Shown here in pieces: positions 1 to 12,348 of a stretch of 64,000 bases of DNA. Source of the DNA: Neoceratodus forsteri (lineage: Eukaryota > Chordata > Ceratodontiformes > Ceratodontidae); assembly GCA_016271365.2 (NCBI GenBank), contig CM028129.1:845388001-845452000 (forward strand), written 5' to 3'. The notes under the pieces were generated by a model, which worked only from the letters and a program-made list of their open reading frames with translations, searched no databases and was not told where the DNA came from. Position numbers and translations under genes: made by a program. Numbering within the stretch: position 1 is the stretch's first letter; the number at the start of each line of letters is the position of its first letter.

Positions 1-1886
1 GCAGTAGAGCCTCATAAAGATTTCTAAGGCCCTTAGGAATCCCTAGGAAACCCCATCCTATCCATTGTTAGGAAAAAATTGTGGTGAAAGCGGTCAAATG
101 CCTTCTAAGCGTCCAGACGCAACTAATGCCATAGCTGAGTTAGAAAAGCCGCTCTCTCTAAGATATGATGGAGTTTCTTAAAGCATCCAGGGCCCCCTCC
201 TGGCATAAACCCCACCTGCTCCTGGCTAATCAAATGTGAGGCAACCTTGAGAACCCTATTAGCTAATATCTTAGTAAGAATCTTAATATCTTGATTAATT
301 AAAGCTATGGGCCTATAGTTGCCTGGCAAATGCTTGAGCTTATCTGGTTTGGGGATCAAGGTAATATAAGCCTGATATAACGGAGGTGGGAATTCCTTCC
401 TGCATGATAGCTAAGAAAAGCTCTTCCAACAGAGGTATTAAGGTCTCAGCATAAGCTTTATAGAAACTAGCCGAGAGGCCATCAGGTCCCGGTGCCTTCC
501 CATTGGGCAAGTCCATAATGACCTCCCAAATTTCCCGCCATAATATCGGGGCGGCCAGGGCCCGGGCCTGTTCCGGACTCAATCTTGGAAGAGGTATTCC
601 CTCCAAAAACCCTTCAATTTCCGTCACTGAGCACTGTACTCCATCTTGATATATTGCCGCATAATAGTCGGCAAAGGCATCAGCCAAACCCTGTGGCTCT
701 GAGATGAACTCATCACCAAATTTCACAGCCACAATCGCTCTTTCCACCTCCCGCTCTTTAATCCTATGGGCCAATATCCGACCTGGCATATCCCCCTATA
801 ATAAGTACTTAGCATTCAACCTCCGTGCCCAGGAGTCCACCCGATAACTAAGTATACCCCTATACTCCTCCTTTAGCTCTCTCAGCTCCCTATCTATCTC
901 TTCAGAGGTACCTTCTAAAGGCACCATTGATTTAATGGCCCCTAGTATAAACTCCTCATGAGCCCTATTCAACTTATTCTGCCTGGCAGTATATTCCTGA
1001 ACCCATCCCCTGTACAACACCTTACAGAGAGGCCAGGCTAAATTCCCATCCTCGAGAGTTGGAATCTGCATCTGAATAATTTCTTTAAGTTTACCCTCCA
1101 TCTTAAGTAGAATCTTGTCGTTCACTAGCACCTGTCATCCAAATGCCAATGAACTGGCCTGGGAGGAATATGTCCAGTCTCCATACCAACTGTACTGGGA
1201 GTGGTCAGAAAGAATCCTATCAAAAGTGTGCATACCTACAACCCCCCTTAAGACCTCCCTATTGACCAAAAAAAGTCAATCCTGGAAAAAACCTTATGAG
1301 CACCTGAATAAAAAGTCATGTCAGTCTCACCTTTTCTGTAGATCCTATATGGATCCACTAAAGCAGTTCCCTCCAAAAATCTATACAGTGCCGCTTGAGA
1401 GGAACTAGGAAGGTTGTTGGAGGGAGGAATCCTATCCATGTTATTGTCCAAACAAATGTTCCAGTCACCCGCCAAAATACAAGGACCCTGGGGGAGCGTA
1501 ACCATATCAGCCTTCACGGAGGCAAAAAATTCTGAGTTAGCCGGGGTGGGCCCATAGATAGAGGCACACACCAATGGACTACCAAAACACAAACCCATTA
1601 TGTAGACTCCCCTGCCATCCTCCCTCGAGGTGACGCCCTCAATCTCATAAGGGCATCCTTTCCTAATTAGCAGTGCCACCCAACCCGACGCCCTCGCAGT
1701 ACCAGACCCAAACACTTTACCCACCCAGCCTTTCTTGAGCAAATGCAGTTCATCAGTCAGTAAGTGGGTTTCCTGAAGAGCTGCTACATGAATCCCCATC
1801 TGATTAATATGTCTAAGGATGACTAATCTTTTCCTCCTACCCCTGAGACCCTTAACATTCCATGACAAAATTCTAAGTGACCCCAT
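1..1886 (-). pseudogene. L1-type ORF2: APE endonuclease and start of reverse transcriptase, broken
   Basis: ORF2p nicks target DNA and reverse-transcribes the element RNA. From the start at 1886 the endonuclease shows LSWNVKGL, the catalytic-Glu motif ALQETHL, ASIYGPT, AGDWN and SRIDFFW, ending at 1248. The SDH motif is found just beyond in another frame near 1200. Further pieces follow at 1131-796, 789-340 and 359-123. They hold the pre-RT linker and RT strings NGKAPGPDGLSASFYKAY, YRPIALINQDIKILTKILANR and EQVGFMPG. At least three frame changes separate the pieces. RT motifs A to C would lie left of base 1. This is clearly an inactive copy. Confidence 0.85.
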
Positions 1887-2372
1887 CTAACCCTTCCACA
1901 CCCTGGGACCGTCCTCTATGGCTTTTAAGGCCTTAGAATCACATAGCTTAGTTTCTTTCTTCCCACCCCCATACCCCCACAAACTACCCCCGATCCTTGA
2001 TCGCCCTCCTAAATCCGTCCGGAGCATGCATGAGCCACCGCATCCTGGAGTCTCCCTTCGGTCCCCGAGTCCATACATGAATCCTACAAACCTGCATCTC
2101 CCATGCCTTCTCTTACAAGCCAGTTCCCAAAACCCACCCCTCTGAAACATTAATAGAAAACTGATATCATTCAGCACGTAAGCCATTGCCTTCATGGCTT
2201 TTCAGTACCCAACCTATAACAAGAAACGAGAAAAAAAAAAAAGGGGGAAGGGGGGGAGAAGGAAGAACAATTCAGCAGGCAACAAGTCGGTCCCTTAAAG
2301 TCTCTTTTCCATCACGTAAATAAGGCCCTCAAAACATAGTCCTGGACATCCGCTCCAATCTCGTCTTATGCT

Positions 2373-3343
2373 TCAGGTCACTGACTTAAATAGGTCAGGT
2401 AGTTCCACCTTGAGGCTTTCTAAGGCTTCCTCTGCTGAGAGGTATTTTCTGTCACCTTTCTCCAACTTAACCACCAAGGTAGCAGGGTATTGCAGCCTGA
2501 ATTTCAGACCCGCCATATATAGCTTCTTCTTAATGCCTGCATATTCCTTCTGTTTTTCCCTCACCGAGGGGACTAGGTCCTGAAACAGCCACACTGAAGC
2601 CCCATTCCAATGCAGATTTCTATTAGCCTTGGCTTTCATCAGGACATGGGATTTTTCCTTGTAGTTTAGAAATCGCATTATGATTACTCTAGGCCTCGCC
2701 CCGGGGGGGGGTGTTTCTCTCAGTGCCCGATGGGCCCTTTCAAGATTGTAAAATTCACCAAACGGAGTAGACCCAAATAACTTAAGCAGAAGATCCTGCA
2801 TGAAGGCAACACAGTCAGAGCCTTCCACTCTTTCAGGTAGTCCAGCCATTATTAAGTTATTCCTCCGACTTCTTGCCTCTTGGTCCTCTAGGCGATCCTC
2901 TAGCTTTCTCACTTGCCGTTTAATATTAATAATATCATGATCCAAGGTAGAAATTTCCTTTCCTGTGACCCGACTCTGGCTTCCAAATCCCCCACTCGCT
3001 GAGTGAGCGCATGCAGTGCAGGCTTTAAAACAGTAAAATCAGCTACAAGCCCCCTCAGGAGCTGCTTAATCTCCAGGATGTCTTCCGAGGTTGACTGGCC
3101 TTCCAGGATCTCCCCCCTCAAGGCATCCGCATCATCTGGGACTGGGGAATGGCGCTTGGCAGCCAGGGATCTTGCTGCCAGAGGCTCGGGGCTACTCAGC
3201 TGCGCTCGGCCATTTCGGCTGCCAAGATACCGAAATGAAATGCGGTAATCCTCCGACGTCCGATCGGCCCCCAAAACAGATCTCCAGCAGCACCAACTCG
3301 TCAGACAGGTAAATGAGCCTCCTAGACAGCAGCTATGGCCCAA
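2373..3343 (-). pseudogene. L1-type ORF1 protein (RNA-binding chaperone), frameshifted
   Basis: ORF1p of L1-type LINEs coats the element RNA through a coiled coil, an RRM and a C-terminal domain. The first part (3343-2909) contains a heptad-like helical stretch with LLRGLVADFTVL and LTQRVGDLEARV. The second part (2945-2373) contains RRNNLIMAGLPE, the typical RRM opening, followed by FYNLERAHRAL and PRVIIMRFLNYKEK, all hallmark ORF1p strings. The two parts overlap in different frames around 2909-2945, so one frameshift breaks the reading. It lies directly upstream of ORF2, as in an intact L1. The family call is secure; the exact start is not. Confidence 0.85.
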
Positions 3344-3428
3344 ACAACAGGAGAACTAAAACAAATTCGGTCGCGGGACTCGGGAGCCTCAGGAAAGACG
3401 TCCGCTTCTCGCTAGCTCATCACGTGAC

Positions 3429-5480
3429 CCCCCGTTATACATGCTTTGTTGTGATAGAATGTCGGGTATGCATGCAAGGCAGCACACCTTATTGTATAAG
3501 TTATCTTACGTATTTCCTTTTAACTCTATGCATGGTTTGCCATGATGACGCCATGTGAGGCCAGGACCGTGGAACAAGGATGGCACATCAACATGGAACA
3601 TTCACAGCCAAGGCAATACACATCGCAAGCATCATTATGTACAGGTTAGTATTGGAATTGGAATGTTTTTCACTTGCTAGATTTTGTGTATTCCATTCCA
3701 GGCACTGAACGTCCTGGTATGTTTCATCATAGGCTCATAATTGAAATCATTTCAGCGGTGAGATATTGTTGGTCACGTTACCAACATTGATGGTAAGTAT
3801 CAGCACTGCACAGGTAAGTATCAATGCGATTTTTTTTTTATATTTTTTCTCCACCTTTTTAAAGATGACATTGGTTCAAACAACATCTGTCTTTAATTAG
3901 GTGACTGTCAAGTCAAATGAAATGTTCTGTTCAAAAGGAATTCCTTTTTTTGTATTGGTAACAGGTAGCATCATAGTGCAGGTGATAAATGGTTATTCTG
4001 CCATTTACAGTGTCAGTTGTACATTCATGGATAAAAGTAATATATCCTTCATCATCTTACAGTGGTTCAATTAAAGGACTTATTTAAGCTGCATATGGGT
4101 GATTCCACAGTGTCAATGGCAAAACACATTAGGATAAAATCCAAGGTCACAATTTTCATGTTAGCACAGCAGTATATATAATATGTTTGTTTTCCAACAC
4201 AGGTGTCCATTGATGATGATGTATGTTTTTATTTGTCAGCAGTGGCTCACACCTCGTGGTGCAGCACCTCAATCTAGTGTCCACACACCAGGATGGAAAA
4301 CTTGTATTTAGTCACTAATGCTGTACAGAGATGGGATGCATCGGCAAATGTCCACCAGAAAAATATGCCACCATTTCTATTAAGTACTCTGTACCTGGCT
4401 GATGATAAGAAAAAAAGAAGACATTTTGAGCATTGTTACAACCAGATCCCACCCCCCTACCACCACCATCATTACATGAAGCTATACTTATATCAGGGAA
4501 TGGCTGTTAAACTAGAACACTTGACATGAACAGACTATGTCTGATGAGCACAGCCAGCAGCCAGATTGGGAGGAAGGTAACAGACGCAACACAGCAGCGG
4601 AATTCCTGAATATAGACAGACCCATATAGAAGATAGTTACTGTCAAAGTCTGACATCTCTGTCCTGCAGTAACCACAAACTTAATACTTAACCATATCCA
4701 CCAGCCCCACACCAACCTGGCCTCAACTACCTTCTCCACCACCAGCCCACCAAAGATCATCACAAATTAAGAAATACCACCAGTTAATGAATTGCACACA
4801 TATTGAACAGCAGCAGCAGCAGTAGTGCACCTGGAGTTAACAGCTCCTGAATTCTTACATGTGTTGAGAAAAGAAAAAAATAATACAATTACAGTCCGAC
4901 TCAGATATCTGAGCTGCAGTCACCTAGCCCTCCCAGTAATGAAAAATTCAGTACTTACTTTGTCCTAGTGTAATGTAAAATGTGGTGCATTCCAACATCC
5001 CGTATCCAAATCCTGGTCTGGCATGCATGTTGTCATGATGATGTACTCCTCAGCACACTAGATAAATATAAAATAAGTATAAACATATAAGAACTCATGA
5101 TGTCTCAGTAGCAACCCACCATCCCCCTTCTCTTGCACCTGAAAAAAAAAATACAGATACTTACGTGTGCAGCAGCAGCAGCAGCAGTATCGATCAACTA
5201 TGTGAAGAGGATCCCAAAAGCATTACTTCTCATGGCAACTAGTCAGAGCAGCAGGCAGCAGTTACAGGCAACAGTAGCAGCAGCACTCAAAATGTCATTC
5301 AGTCCACACTGACTTAAAACCACAGAGACAACAAAGCTAACCAGGGCATCATCATTGCAAAATGATAATTCCACAGTTCTCAATCAATGGAGAAAGCAGC
5401 AGCAGAAGGAAGTAAGTGCAACTTTAAGTTGTAGGACCATTTTGCAGGAGTATTTATTTTGTCATCATGGCAAACTGGCT
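3429..5480. other. AT-rich stretch with no supported gene
   Basis: I see no convincing coding sequence. Short CAG trinucleotide runs occur near 4808-4829 and 5171-5190, and several poly(A) tracts are present. The small open frames here show no recognisable motif and look like chance. Confidence 0.6.
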
Positions 5481-5489
5481 TATGTTGCA

Positions 5490-5995
5490 TGTCAGGCAGT
5501 GGCGGCACCACAATTAGGCCTGAAAAAGCATTTAAACTGTACAGCAAATGGCACATTTGGGTGCTGTGGGTGGATGGATGTGAACCATGTAACTGCATGT
5601 CTGACACCTGATTTCTGTCTGAATGTACTGTGCAATTTTTCATGAAACATTTCTGAAATTCTTGGCCATGTTAGGCAGTGGCAGCACCATGGTTAGGCCT
5701 GAAAAGCATTTAAACGGTGCAGAAAACAGCACATTTGGGTTCTGCGGGTGGATGAGAACCATGTAACTGCATGTCTGACACCTGATTTCTGTCTGAATGT
5801 ACTGTGCAATTTTTTGTGAAACATTTCTGAAATTCTTGGCCATGTTAGGCAGTGGCAGCACCATGGTTAGGCCCGAAAAGCATTTAAACTGTGCAGAAAA
5901 CAGCACATTTGGGTCCTGCGGGTGGATGAGAACCATGTAACTGCATGTCTGACACCTGATTTCTGTCTGAATTTAATGTGCTGTTTCTGCACTTA
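5490..5995. repeat. Tandem repeat, about 175-bp unit, roughly three copies
   Basis: A unit beginning GGCAGTGGCRGCACC recurs at 5495, 5674 and 5848, giving spacings of 179 and 174 bases. Each copy contains GCATTTAAACNGTRCAG, CACATTTGGG and CATGTCTGACACCTGATTTC in the same order. The first copy is the most diverged; the second and third are nearly identical. Open frames within it on both strands are by-products of the repetition. Confidence 0.9.
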
Positions 5996-7078
5996 TATTA
6001 ACAGCGCTCTGCACAGCACAGCATGGACTTGGGGGGGGGAGGAAACCAACTTAACATTTGTGGCGAGTGCAGGACACATGTTAACTCATTCAGGCCTAGA
6101 TACATCTGTAGGTGGCGTCTGAAAGCATAGCCACTCAGGCCAATAACGCCTGTAGACGTACTCAGCTGACTTTCACTCAGGCCAGGAACTGTCTGAGGAA
6201 GTCAGCTGTTTGTACCTAAATATTAAACAAACCAAATTGCTTAGAATTGATTGCATAGCACCTTTAGAAAGATAATTTTGTGCTGAATAATTTTGACACT
6301 AATACTTTGTGTCTATCATGTACTGTATACTTTAGGAGTTATTCATATTTGTTTAAGGTATGGTGTGCATGGCTGACATTTGTCTCTCACGCCTCAGCTT
6401 AGCACCTTGAAAAAATCTGGAAAAAAAACAGTTTGGTATTTCAGCTAGTATAAAATAAAACACAAATTGATTACAGTTGATTGCATAGCACCATTGGAAA
6501 TGTAACACTGTGCTGACCAACTTTGCCCTTCATACTTTGTGTGTAGCACTTACGGTTCAAGAGATATTCACATTTGTTTGTGGCATGCTGATTATGGTTT
6601 GATTTTGCTTAGAAAGGTCCAGGAAGCAGTGCTAAGAGTATACAGGGCATAATTGGTGGAAGTCTCAAGGAGTTCTTGTGTTGTGAATGAGTTTAGCACT
6701 AAAACCATATTTATGTTTAACTTTGCAATAAAATTGCTCTATGTTTCTGTGATTGCTGTGTACGTGTTTGGAGTGTTGCTGCACACACCCATGACTGCTG
6801 TAACATTGCATATTTTTGGAAAAAACATTTTTGTTCATAGTAACAGTACTTGATATTTGTGGATTGGAGGGGAGAATATATGAATGAGTCAAACAAAAGG
6901 CAAACAAAGATAAGGAGTTTATGGGTACAACACTACTGACTATGACACATGAGTACAACGGGGAAGGGGGACAGGATGGGTCATGGGTAGTGTAATCTAA
7001 GAGGGCAATACAGAAATTAGTGAACAGGGAAAAGGATTTAATACTATGGGGAGCATAACATTACACATACGTAACAAT
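5996..7078. other. Unassigned stretch containing a diverged duplication
   Basis: A block of about 130 bases around 6230-6360 (ATTGATTGCATAGCACC, ATACTTTGTGT, ATTCATATTTGTTT) recurs in diverged form about 240 bases on, at 6470-6600. No coding evidence is visible. The right end abuts the CR1-like tail at 7079. Confidence 0.5.
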
Positions 7079-7497
7079 AATATGTATACCCTTGAGGAAA
7101 GAAGGGAGGGGGGACATGATAGAAACTTTTAAGTACCTCAGTGGAATCAACAAAGTCCAAGAGGGTAACATCTTTCAGAAAAAGAGATGTGCAAGAACAA
7201 GGGGACACAATTTAAAGATAGAGGGGGGGACAGTTCAGGGGCAATGTGAGGAAGTATTTTTTCATAGAGAGGGTGGTGGATGCGTGGAACAGCCTTCCTA
7301 AGGAGGTTGTGGGGTCTAAAACTGTGGGAGAATTCAAGAATGCATGGGACAGACATAAGGCAATTCTTGTGGGGGATAGGAAGAAATAGGCTGTTGGTTA
7401 ACTAGGATCTGCAACTTATCCTGTAGGTAGGGAAATGGGCAGACTAGGTGGGCCAAACGGTCCTTATCTGCCTTCAAATTCTATGTTTCTATGTTTC
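7079..7497 (+). mobile_element. CR1-like LINE 3' tail fragment (copy 1)
   Basis: This is the C-terminal end of a reverse-transcriptase ORF plus 3' UTR from a family seen repeatedly in the window. It starts at the conserved string LEERREG..MIETFKYLSGINKVQEG and continues through FQKKRCARTRGHNLKIEGG. The 3' UTR contains GGTGGGCCAAACGGTCCTTA and ends in the short tail TTCTATGTTTCTATGTTTC. The copy is severely 5'-truncated, as is usual for LINE tails. The clade (CR1/L2-like) is judged from the protein strings only. Confidence 0.85.
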
Positions 7498-7764
7498 ACC
7501 ACACAGAACCACTGGACAAAGACATATATTTATGACAATAAACAAACAAACAAGAGGATACAGAGGAGGATTACAGGACAGAAAAGATTTTTGGGGAATT
7601 TTTTTATCTTTTTAATTTTTTTTCTTTTTTCTGATTTTTGGAGGGTGGAAATAGAATAGAGAGAAGAGAAGACTATCAAAACACAGTGACAGGACACAGG
7701 ATGATAGGATTCAATCAAAAATAAGAAAGAACAATTAACTTGCTGCTGACTGAAAATAAGTACT

Positions 7765-9040
7765 TTAAACATGCCCAGAAGTGCCATCGATACAAACACG
7801 ATGCAACTCCAAAAGGAGGTTGAGAATTTTTTGCTGGACCTCCATTATTTTGTTCATATACCCCCTGGCCTCACTGAACTCCCGTCTGAACTGTTGATAG
7901 TCATGCCATAGTTCTTGCACTTCTGCTCGCACAGCTGCCAGGTCTTCACTTGTGACCACCAGCTGCAGACAGTGCGGACTCAGCATCCTGATGCTTGTGG
8001 CGACGCTGACTGTGGGGTAATTCTGCCACCAGTGCTGCTGCCTCCTGCTGCTGTGTCTGACTACTGTGCCCCCTGCATTGATGCCGATTCAACACAGATT
8101 GAGAAGAGCTGCCTTCCTCCTCCTGGCCCCCTTCCCCTTCTCTGTGTCCAGCCATGCCTACATCCTATGTTTACACATGCACTGCTCCCTACAGCTGCAC
8201 TTGATGATGCCACCTCCCATAATCTGAGGTCCCATTAGAGTGGGTGGTAGTGCTCCATGTGGCTATGCTGCCCAGTTGTTCCAAAGTGGGATCCATCCTT
8301 TCCCCGATGCACATACTGCCCACATAGATTGCAGGTGACCACTGGATCACCTACCGATATTTCATAGAAAAAATCCCAGACAGGAGAACTTCGGGGTCAA
8401 TGGTGCCATGGGGGGGGGGAGCCAGATAATGCCACAGGCACTAACTCCTCCAAGTTCCAAGCACCTCAATAGAATCAACAAAGTCCAAGAGGGTAGCATC
8501 TTTCAGAAAAAGTGATGTGCAAGAACAAGGGGGCACAATTTGAAGATAGAGGGGGGATGGCTCAGAGGTAATGTGAGGAAGTATTTTTTCACAGAGAGGG
8601 TTGTGGATGCATGGAACAGCCTCCCTGAGGAGGTCGTGGAGTCAAGAACAGTGGGGGAATTCAAGACTGCATGGGACAGATATAAGGCAGTCCTAGTGGG
8701 GGTAGGAGGAAGTAAGCTGTTGGTTAACTAGGATCTGCAGCTTATCTGTTAGGTAGGAAAATGGGCAGACTAGGTGGGCCAAGCGGTCCTTATCTGCCAT
8801 CAAATTCTATGTTTCTATGTTTCTAAGTGCTTGGAAGGGAGCACAGTCTCCTGCTGCCTGGGCAGAGGAATAGTATCCTCCTGGTGCTGGGAAGGAGACA
8901 CTCTCTTCAATTGCTGCTGCTGCTGCTGCTGTGGTAGAGGGGCCACGATTGCCTCCTGCTTCTGGGGAGAGGGCACAGTTGACTGCTGAAACACACATAC
9001 AGGTGTCCCACTGTATCCACCCTTCTCCATTATGATTGTC
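7765..9040 (-). pseudogene. Broken gene with BED-type zinc finger and C-terminal coiled coil
   Basis: Three pieces read leftward on the minus strand. Piece one (about 9030-8826) is low-complexity, with a polyglutamine or polyalanine run depending on frame. Piece two (about 8450-8235) reads SPVWDFFYEISVGD, VVTCNLCGQYVHRG, HFGTTGQHSHMEHYH, matching the BED finger pattern C-x2-C then H-x4-5-H with aromatic residues ahead. Piece three (8155-7765) runs into a likely coiled coil, LAAVRAEVQELWHDY through IMEVQQKILNLLLELH. Stops and frame changes lie between the pieces, and a CR1-like tail (8464-8824) sits inside. BED fingers are common in transposases and transposon accessory proteins; no DDE domain is seen here. 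I do not recognise the family. Confidence 0.55.
8464..8824 (+). mobile_element. CR1-like LINE 3' tail fragment (copy 2), inside the BED-finger gene
   Basis: Same family and orientation as 7079-7497, even shorter at the 5' end. It starts at the CTCAATAGAATCAAC segment, matching CTCAGTGGAATCAAC of copy 1, and ends in TTCTATGTTTCTATGTTTC. The reading FFTERVVDAWNSLPEEVVES is the conserved C-terminus of the LINE ORF2. The flanks read TTCCAAGCAC on the left and GTGCTTGGAA on the right. This is an inverted rather than direct match, so no ordinary target duplication is seen. Confidence 0.85.
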
Positions 9041-9099
9041 CACAAAAAAAAAAATTCAAACAAACAAAAAAAAAAAGAAATAGAAATAGAGACCCTGAG

Positions 9100-9969
9100 A
9101 GAGCCGGGGCCTGAGGCGTAGGGACACACACACACACAATCACAAACACACACACACACAGACACAACCACCAGGTAATAAAATATGAAGTAGAACAAAG
9201 ACAAACAAGAACAAGTTAGAAATAAATAGCACAAATGATTGCAATTAATCTGTGAAAGTACACTCTGCAGTCACAGGGAGTATTAATGCTGCCTGCTTCC
9301 TTAAGATACTGTATATAGAACAGGAAATGAACCACTCACTTACTGTCTGTTTAGATTCAACCATGTGACCACCAGCATAGCAAAAAGACAAATTTCACCT
9401 AATTTCACCTCCAAAGTGCATTCAAAATTAAAGGGCAGAATTATGCGAAATGTTTCGCTAGGTGAAATTGGTGATTTCGCCATAATTTCCTTAAGGAATT
9501 AAATTTAAACTGTATTCCTACCTAACAGTTGGCACTGTCTGTAATATGTCTCTCGATTCTGCAGAATATATAAATACTGCATTTAGACATATCTAAACAA
9601 TGTGTATGTGCCTTTAAATGCCTTGTGCTCCATGTATACCCCTTACAGAAGTACTCAGTTTTAAATATTTACTAGATAATGCTCCATTTTGGTTGTGAAT
9701 ATAATATGTGATCTCCTTCTTAGTGAGTAGGGTAATTTAGACATTATGAACTGTCAATATAATTTATGGCTTCTCAGTACTCACCAAATACATTTTATGT
9801 CCTTTCCTTGGCATCTGTTATCATGTTGATGGGGAACAGTGGGTGCTATACTTTCTGTACTAAATAAATAATTTAAACAAAACTAGGTAAGTAGCTTCTT
9901 ACTGCTATGCTCAATAGACATTTGTGTATGACTTTCATAGGAGCAGGCTACTTCCTGACAGAATTCACA
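9100..9969. other. CA-repeat and AT-rich stretch without a gene
   Basis: A (CA)n-rich tract lies at about 9121-9167. At 9388-9480 a hairpin-like pair of TTTCACC and GGTGAAA motifs occurs. Nothing coding can be supported. Confidence 0.5.
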
Positions 9970-10470
9970 AACATTGACAGAGGCCATTCAGAGGAGGGCA
10001 ACCAACATGCAGGGTTTGTATCAGAAGACATATGGGGATAGATTAAAAGACCTCGATATGTATGCTGCGGAGGAGAGAAGGGAGCGGGGAGACATAATTG
10101 AAACCTTCAAGTATCTTAAGAGCTTGAGCAAGGTGCAAGTGGGTGACATTTTTCAGTACAAGAGTTGTACAAGGACATGGGGGCATGCTATGGGACTGAA
10201 GGGTGGTAGATAAGTGGAAATGTGAGGAAATTCTTCTTCACGGAAAGGATGCTGGATGCTAGGAATAGCCTACCCTAGGAAGGGGTGGGGGCTAGAACAG
10301 TGGGGGGATTCAAACATGTATGAGATAGAGATAGGGGAACATTAGATGGGAAGAGAAGTGAAAGCCAATGACCACGTAGGGTCAGCGTCCGCTGATGCAG
10401 GCAGGGAATAAAGCAGACTAGGTGGGCCTAATGGTCCTTATCTGCCATCAACCGCTATGTTACTATGTAA
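9970..10470 (+). mobile_element. CR1-like LINE 3' tail fragment (copy 3)
   Basis: The RT C-terminal string begins at EAIQRRATNMQGL and continues through LKDLDMYAAEERRERGD and IIETFKYLKSLSKVQVGD, followed by the conserved 3' UTR with GGTGGGCCTAATGGTCCTTA. The tail here is CTATGTTACTATGT, a diverged form of the family tail. It represents a different subfamily from copies 1 and 2, judged by its sequence differences. Confidence 0.85.
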
Positions 10471-10748
10471 TTCTTTTAATTTAATTTCACAGTTCCGATG
10501 ACACCTCATATCTTGAATGGTGGCCACTTACCATCCCAATGACCATCCAAGTGGCAACTTTGATACCTGCTGACTGGTCTTCCTCACTCTGTAATGCCAC
10601 AGGCAAGCTAAAGTTCTGGCACAGTGCTTAATGAGTCTGCTGCTTTGCATATCTCTCAGTGAAGCAAGCTACAGTTCCGTGTCCCTGCTCAAGGGATCTG
10701 GTGCGCCCTACACAAAGAAAGATATAGGTGTGAGTTATTATGCAGCAT

Positions 10749-11095
10749 ATATTTTTGAAAAAGTAAGGAAATTAATTGCATTAAATACATTAATGCATCT
10801 GTTAGGTTGAAGTACAAAATGTAAAAGGGAGAGAAATGAAAAGCATTGGGAAAAAGTCCATGGAGCTTTGATGAATCTGTGGTGTGGTGTTCTTCGGGGT
10901 TTGAGCAATCACGTGACAGTGCTGGCATTACACTAATCTTGGCACTGTTTTGTCAGATAAAGTAAAATGCTGACACAGCAGTACTCGGATAAATGGTGAC
11001 TAAGTCAAGGTAATGCCCATGCTGCATTGAGTGATCGTTCAGACCCTGGGGAACACCACAAAACAGATTCATCAAGGCTTCAGGGACTTTACCTT
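10749..11095. repeat. Fold-back (inverted repeat) element
   Basis: The segment at about 10850-10925 (AAAGTCCATGGAG, TTGATGAATCTGTGGTG, GGTTTGAGC) is matched on the opposite strand at about 11025-11095 (AAAGTCCCTGAAG, TTGATGAATCTGTTTTG, GGTCTGAAC). The arms are roughly 70 bases with a spacer of about 100. The outer left portion (AAAAAGTAAGGAAATTAATTGC, then TTAATGCATCTGTTAGG) matches the outer arm of the fold-back at 62360-62743, so both belong to one family. Confidence 0.7.
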
Positions 11096-12344
11096 CAAAT
11101 TTTTTATTTAGTACTCTTTATGTGCTTCAGCTCCAACAAATGCATTTACATAGTTTTTTTTACAATTAATATCAAATAAAAACATATTTTTTCAACTAAA
11201 TACTGCATTTCTCTAAGATTTCCCAGTAGCACCAGCAGCTCTTTAAGGATGACTGAAATAACATTGCTTGCTTTTATGCATAGCACCCACAAGATATTGG
11301 GTAAGGTAAACATTGTACTAAATTCTGCAACACTACCTGGACCTCCAACCTTTACAACACAAATACAATACTCTTCTAAACAGCATCTCTCCAGCACTGA
11401 CTGTTGGACAGAGTCTACCTGATCTGTAGAACAATACTTAATGTGTGATTTGGGTGGAGGGTGTGGTGTTTTCATGGGCTGTCGCAGGCCTCCAGAGTTA
11501 ATAATGCATGAGACAGAACTGAAAGTCTCCTGTCTCCCTCAGATGTGATTGTCTTAAGATAAACATGCCTTAGCTATCAGATTTGTCTCTTTGCTGTGAC
11601 TAAACTGTAAAGATTTCAGACAAAAAAATAAACTTTATATTTTGCTTTGAGATGAGGTTTCAGGTGTTTACAAATGGTAAGGTTTCTAGAATGTCAGGAT
11701 CCAATCACATTATATCATGTATGATGCAATTAAATGATCAGCTTTGTAGTTTTGTGCCGAGGTACCATGGAACATCTTCACATTTCATTCATATATTCCA
11801 CATTTGCCCTCAAACTGACCCAAAGGACAGTAGATGGCAGTAGTGCACTTTCACAAAATGTCCAGAAATGCTGTTTTTTTAAGCCCACAACAGTGTGTGC
11901 ATGCTTTTGCATATGACAGGAAAAAGTCCACTATGCATGCTATATAAGCTGAATTTGGAAACATGCTCACACAATTGCTTCTGTTCTGCTTCAAGTTCTG
12001 ATAAAATAGTGAAACAAGACTAAATATATAGCAAAATGGTTATTTGTACATCTCGTCACACACCAAACTCTGAATGAATGTTACTGTCCCCACCACATGC
12101 AAATGCAGGCAAACCAAATCACAAATACTGCTGTTACCTTATGTTTGCAGTAGCCACCTGTACCTATGTATACAAAATGCTGAAGTCGTAGAGTTCACTG
12201 ATCCTGCTAATTGTTTATGCTGCTTAAATTTCAAAGGTTTATTTATTGTTTTGAAATAGTGCTAGAATTCCTTTGACATCTTGGGACCCCAGTGAGCAGT
12301 AGGATATTTAATCATAACTGGACATGAACCTCATGGAGTGTGCT
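11096..12344. other. AT-rich stretch, nothing supported
   Basis: No coding sequence, RNA gene or element terminus could be recognised in this stretch. Open frames are short and without motifs. Confidence 0.5.
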
Positions 12345-12348
12345 TTAA

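Larger units (their letters stand above)
1..3428 (-). mobile_element. L1/Tx1-like LINE, 5' portion, runs off the left edge
   Basis: A non-LTR retrotransposon read on the minus strand, with its 5' end near 3428 and its body continuing past base 1. Order from 5' to 3' is a short 5' leader, ORF1 (3343 to 2373), a spacer of about 480 bases with a G/A-rich tract near 2230-2260, then ORF2 beginning at 1886 with an APE-type endonuclease followed by the start of the reverse transcriptase. This order is that of L1-clade LINEs. Both ORFs carry frame breaks, so this is a dead or decaying copy. The 3' end, poly(A) and target duplication lie outside the window. Confidence 0.85.

Noticed and set aside
5380..5936. 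Open frames on both strands across the tandem repeat
   Set aside because: They repeat with the 175-bp unit and show no motif; the repetition itself explains them.
9388..9480. Possible MITE with TTTCACC/GGTGAAA inverted motifs
   Set aside because: The match is too short and no target duplication or second terminus could be placed.
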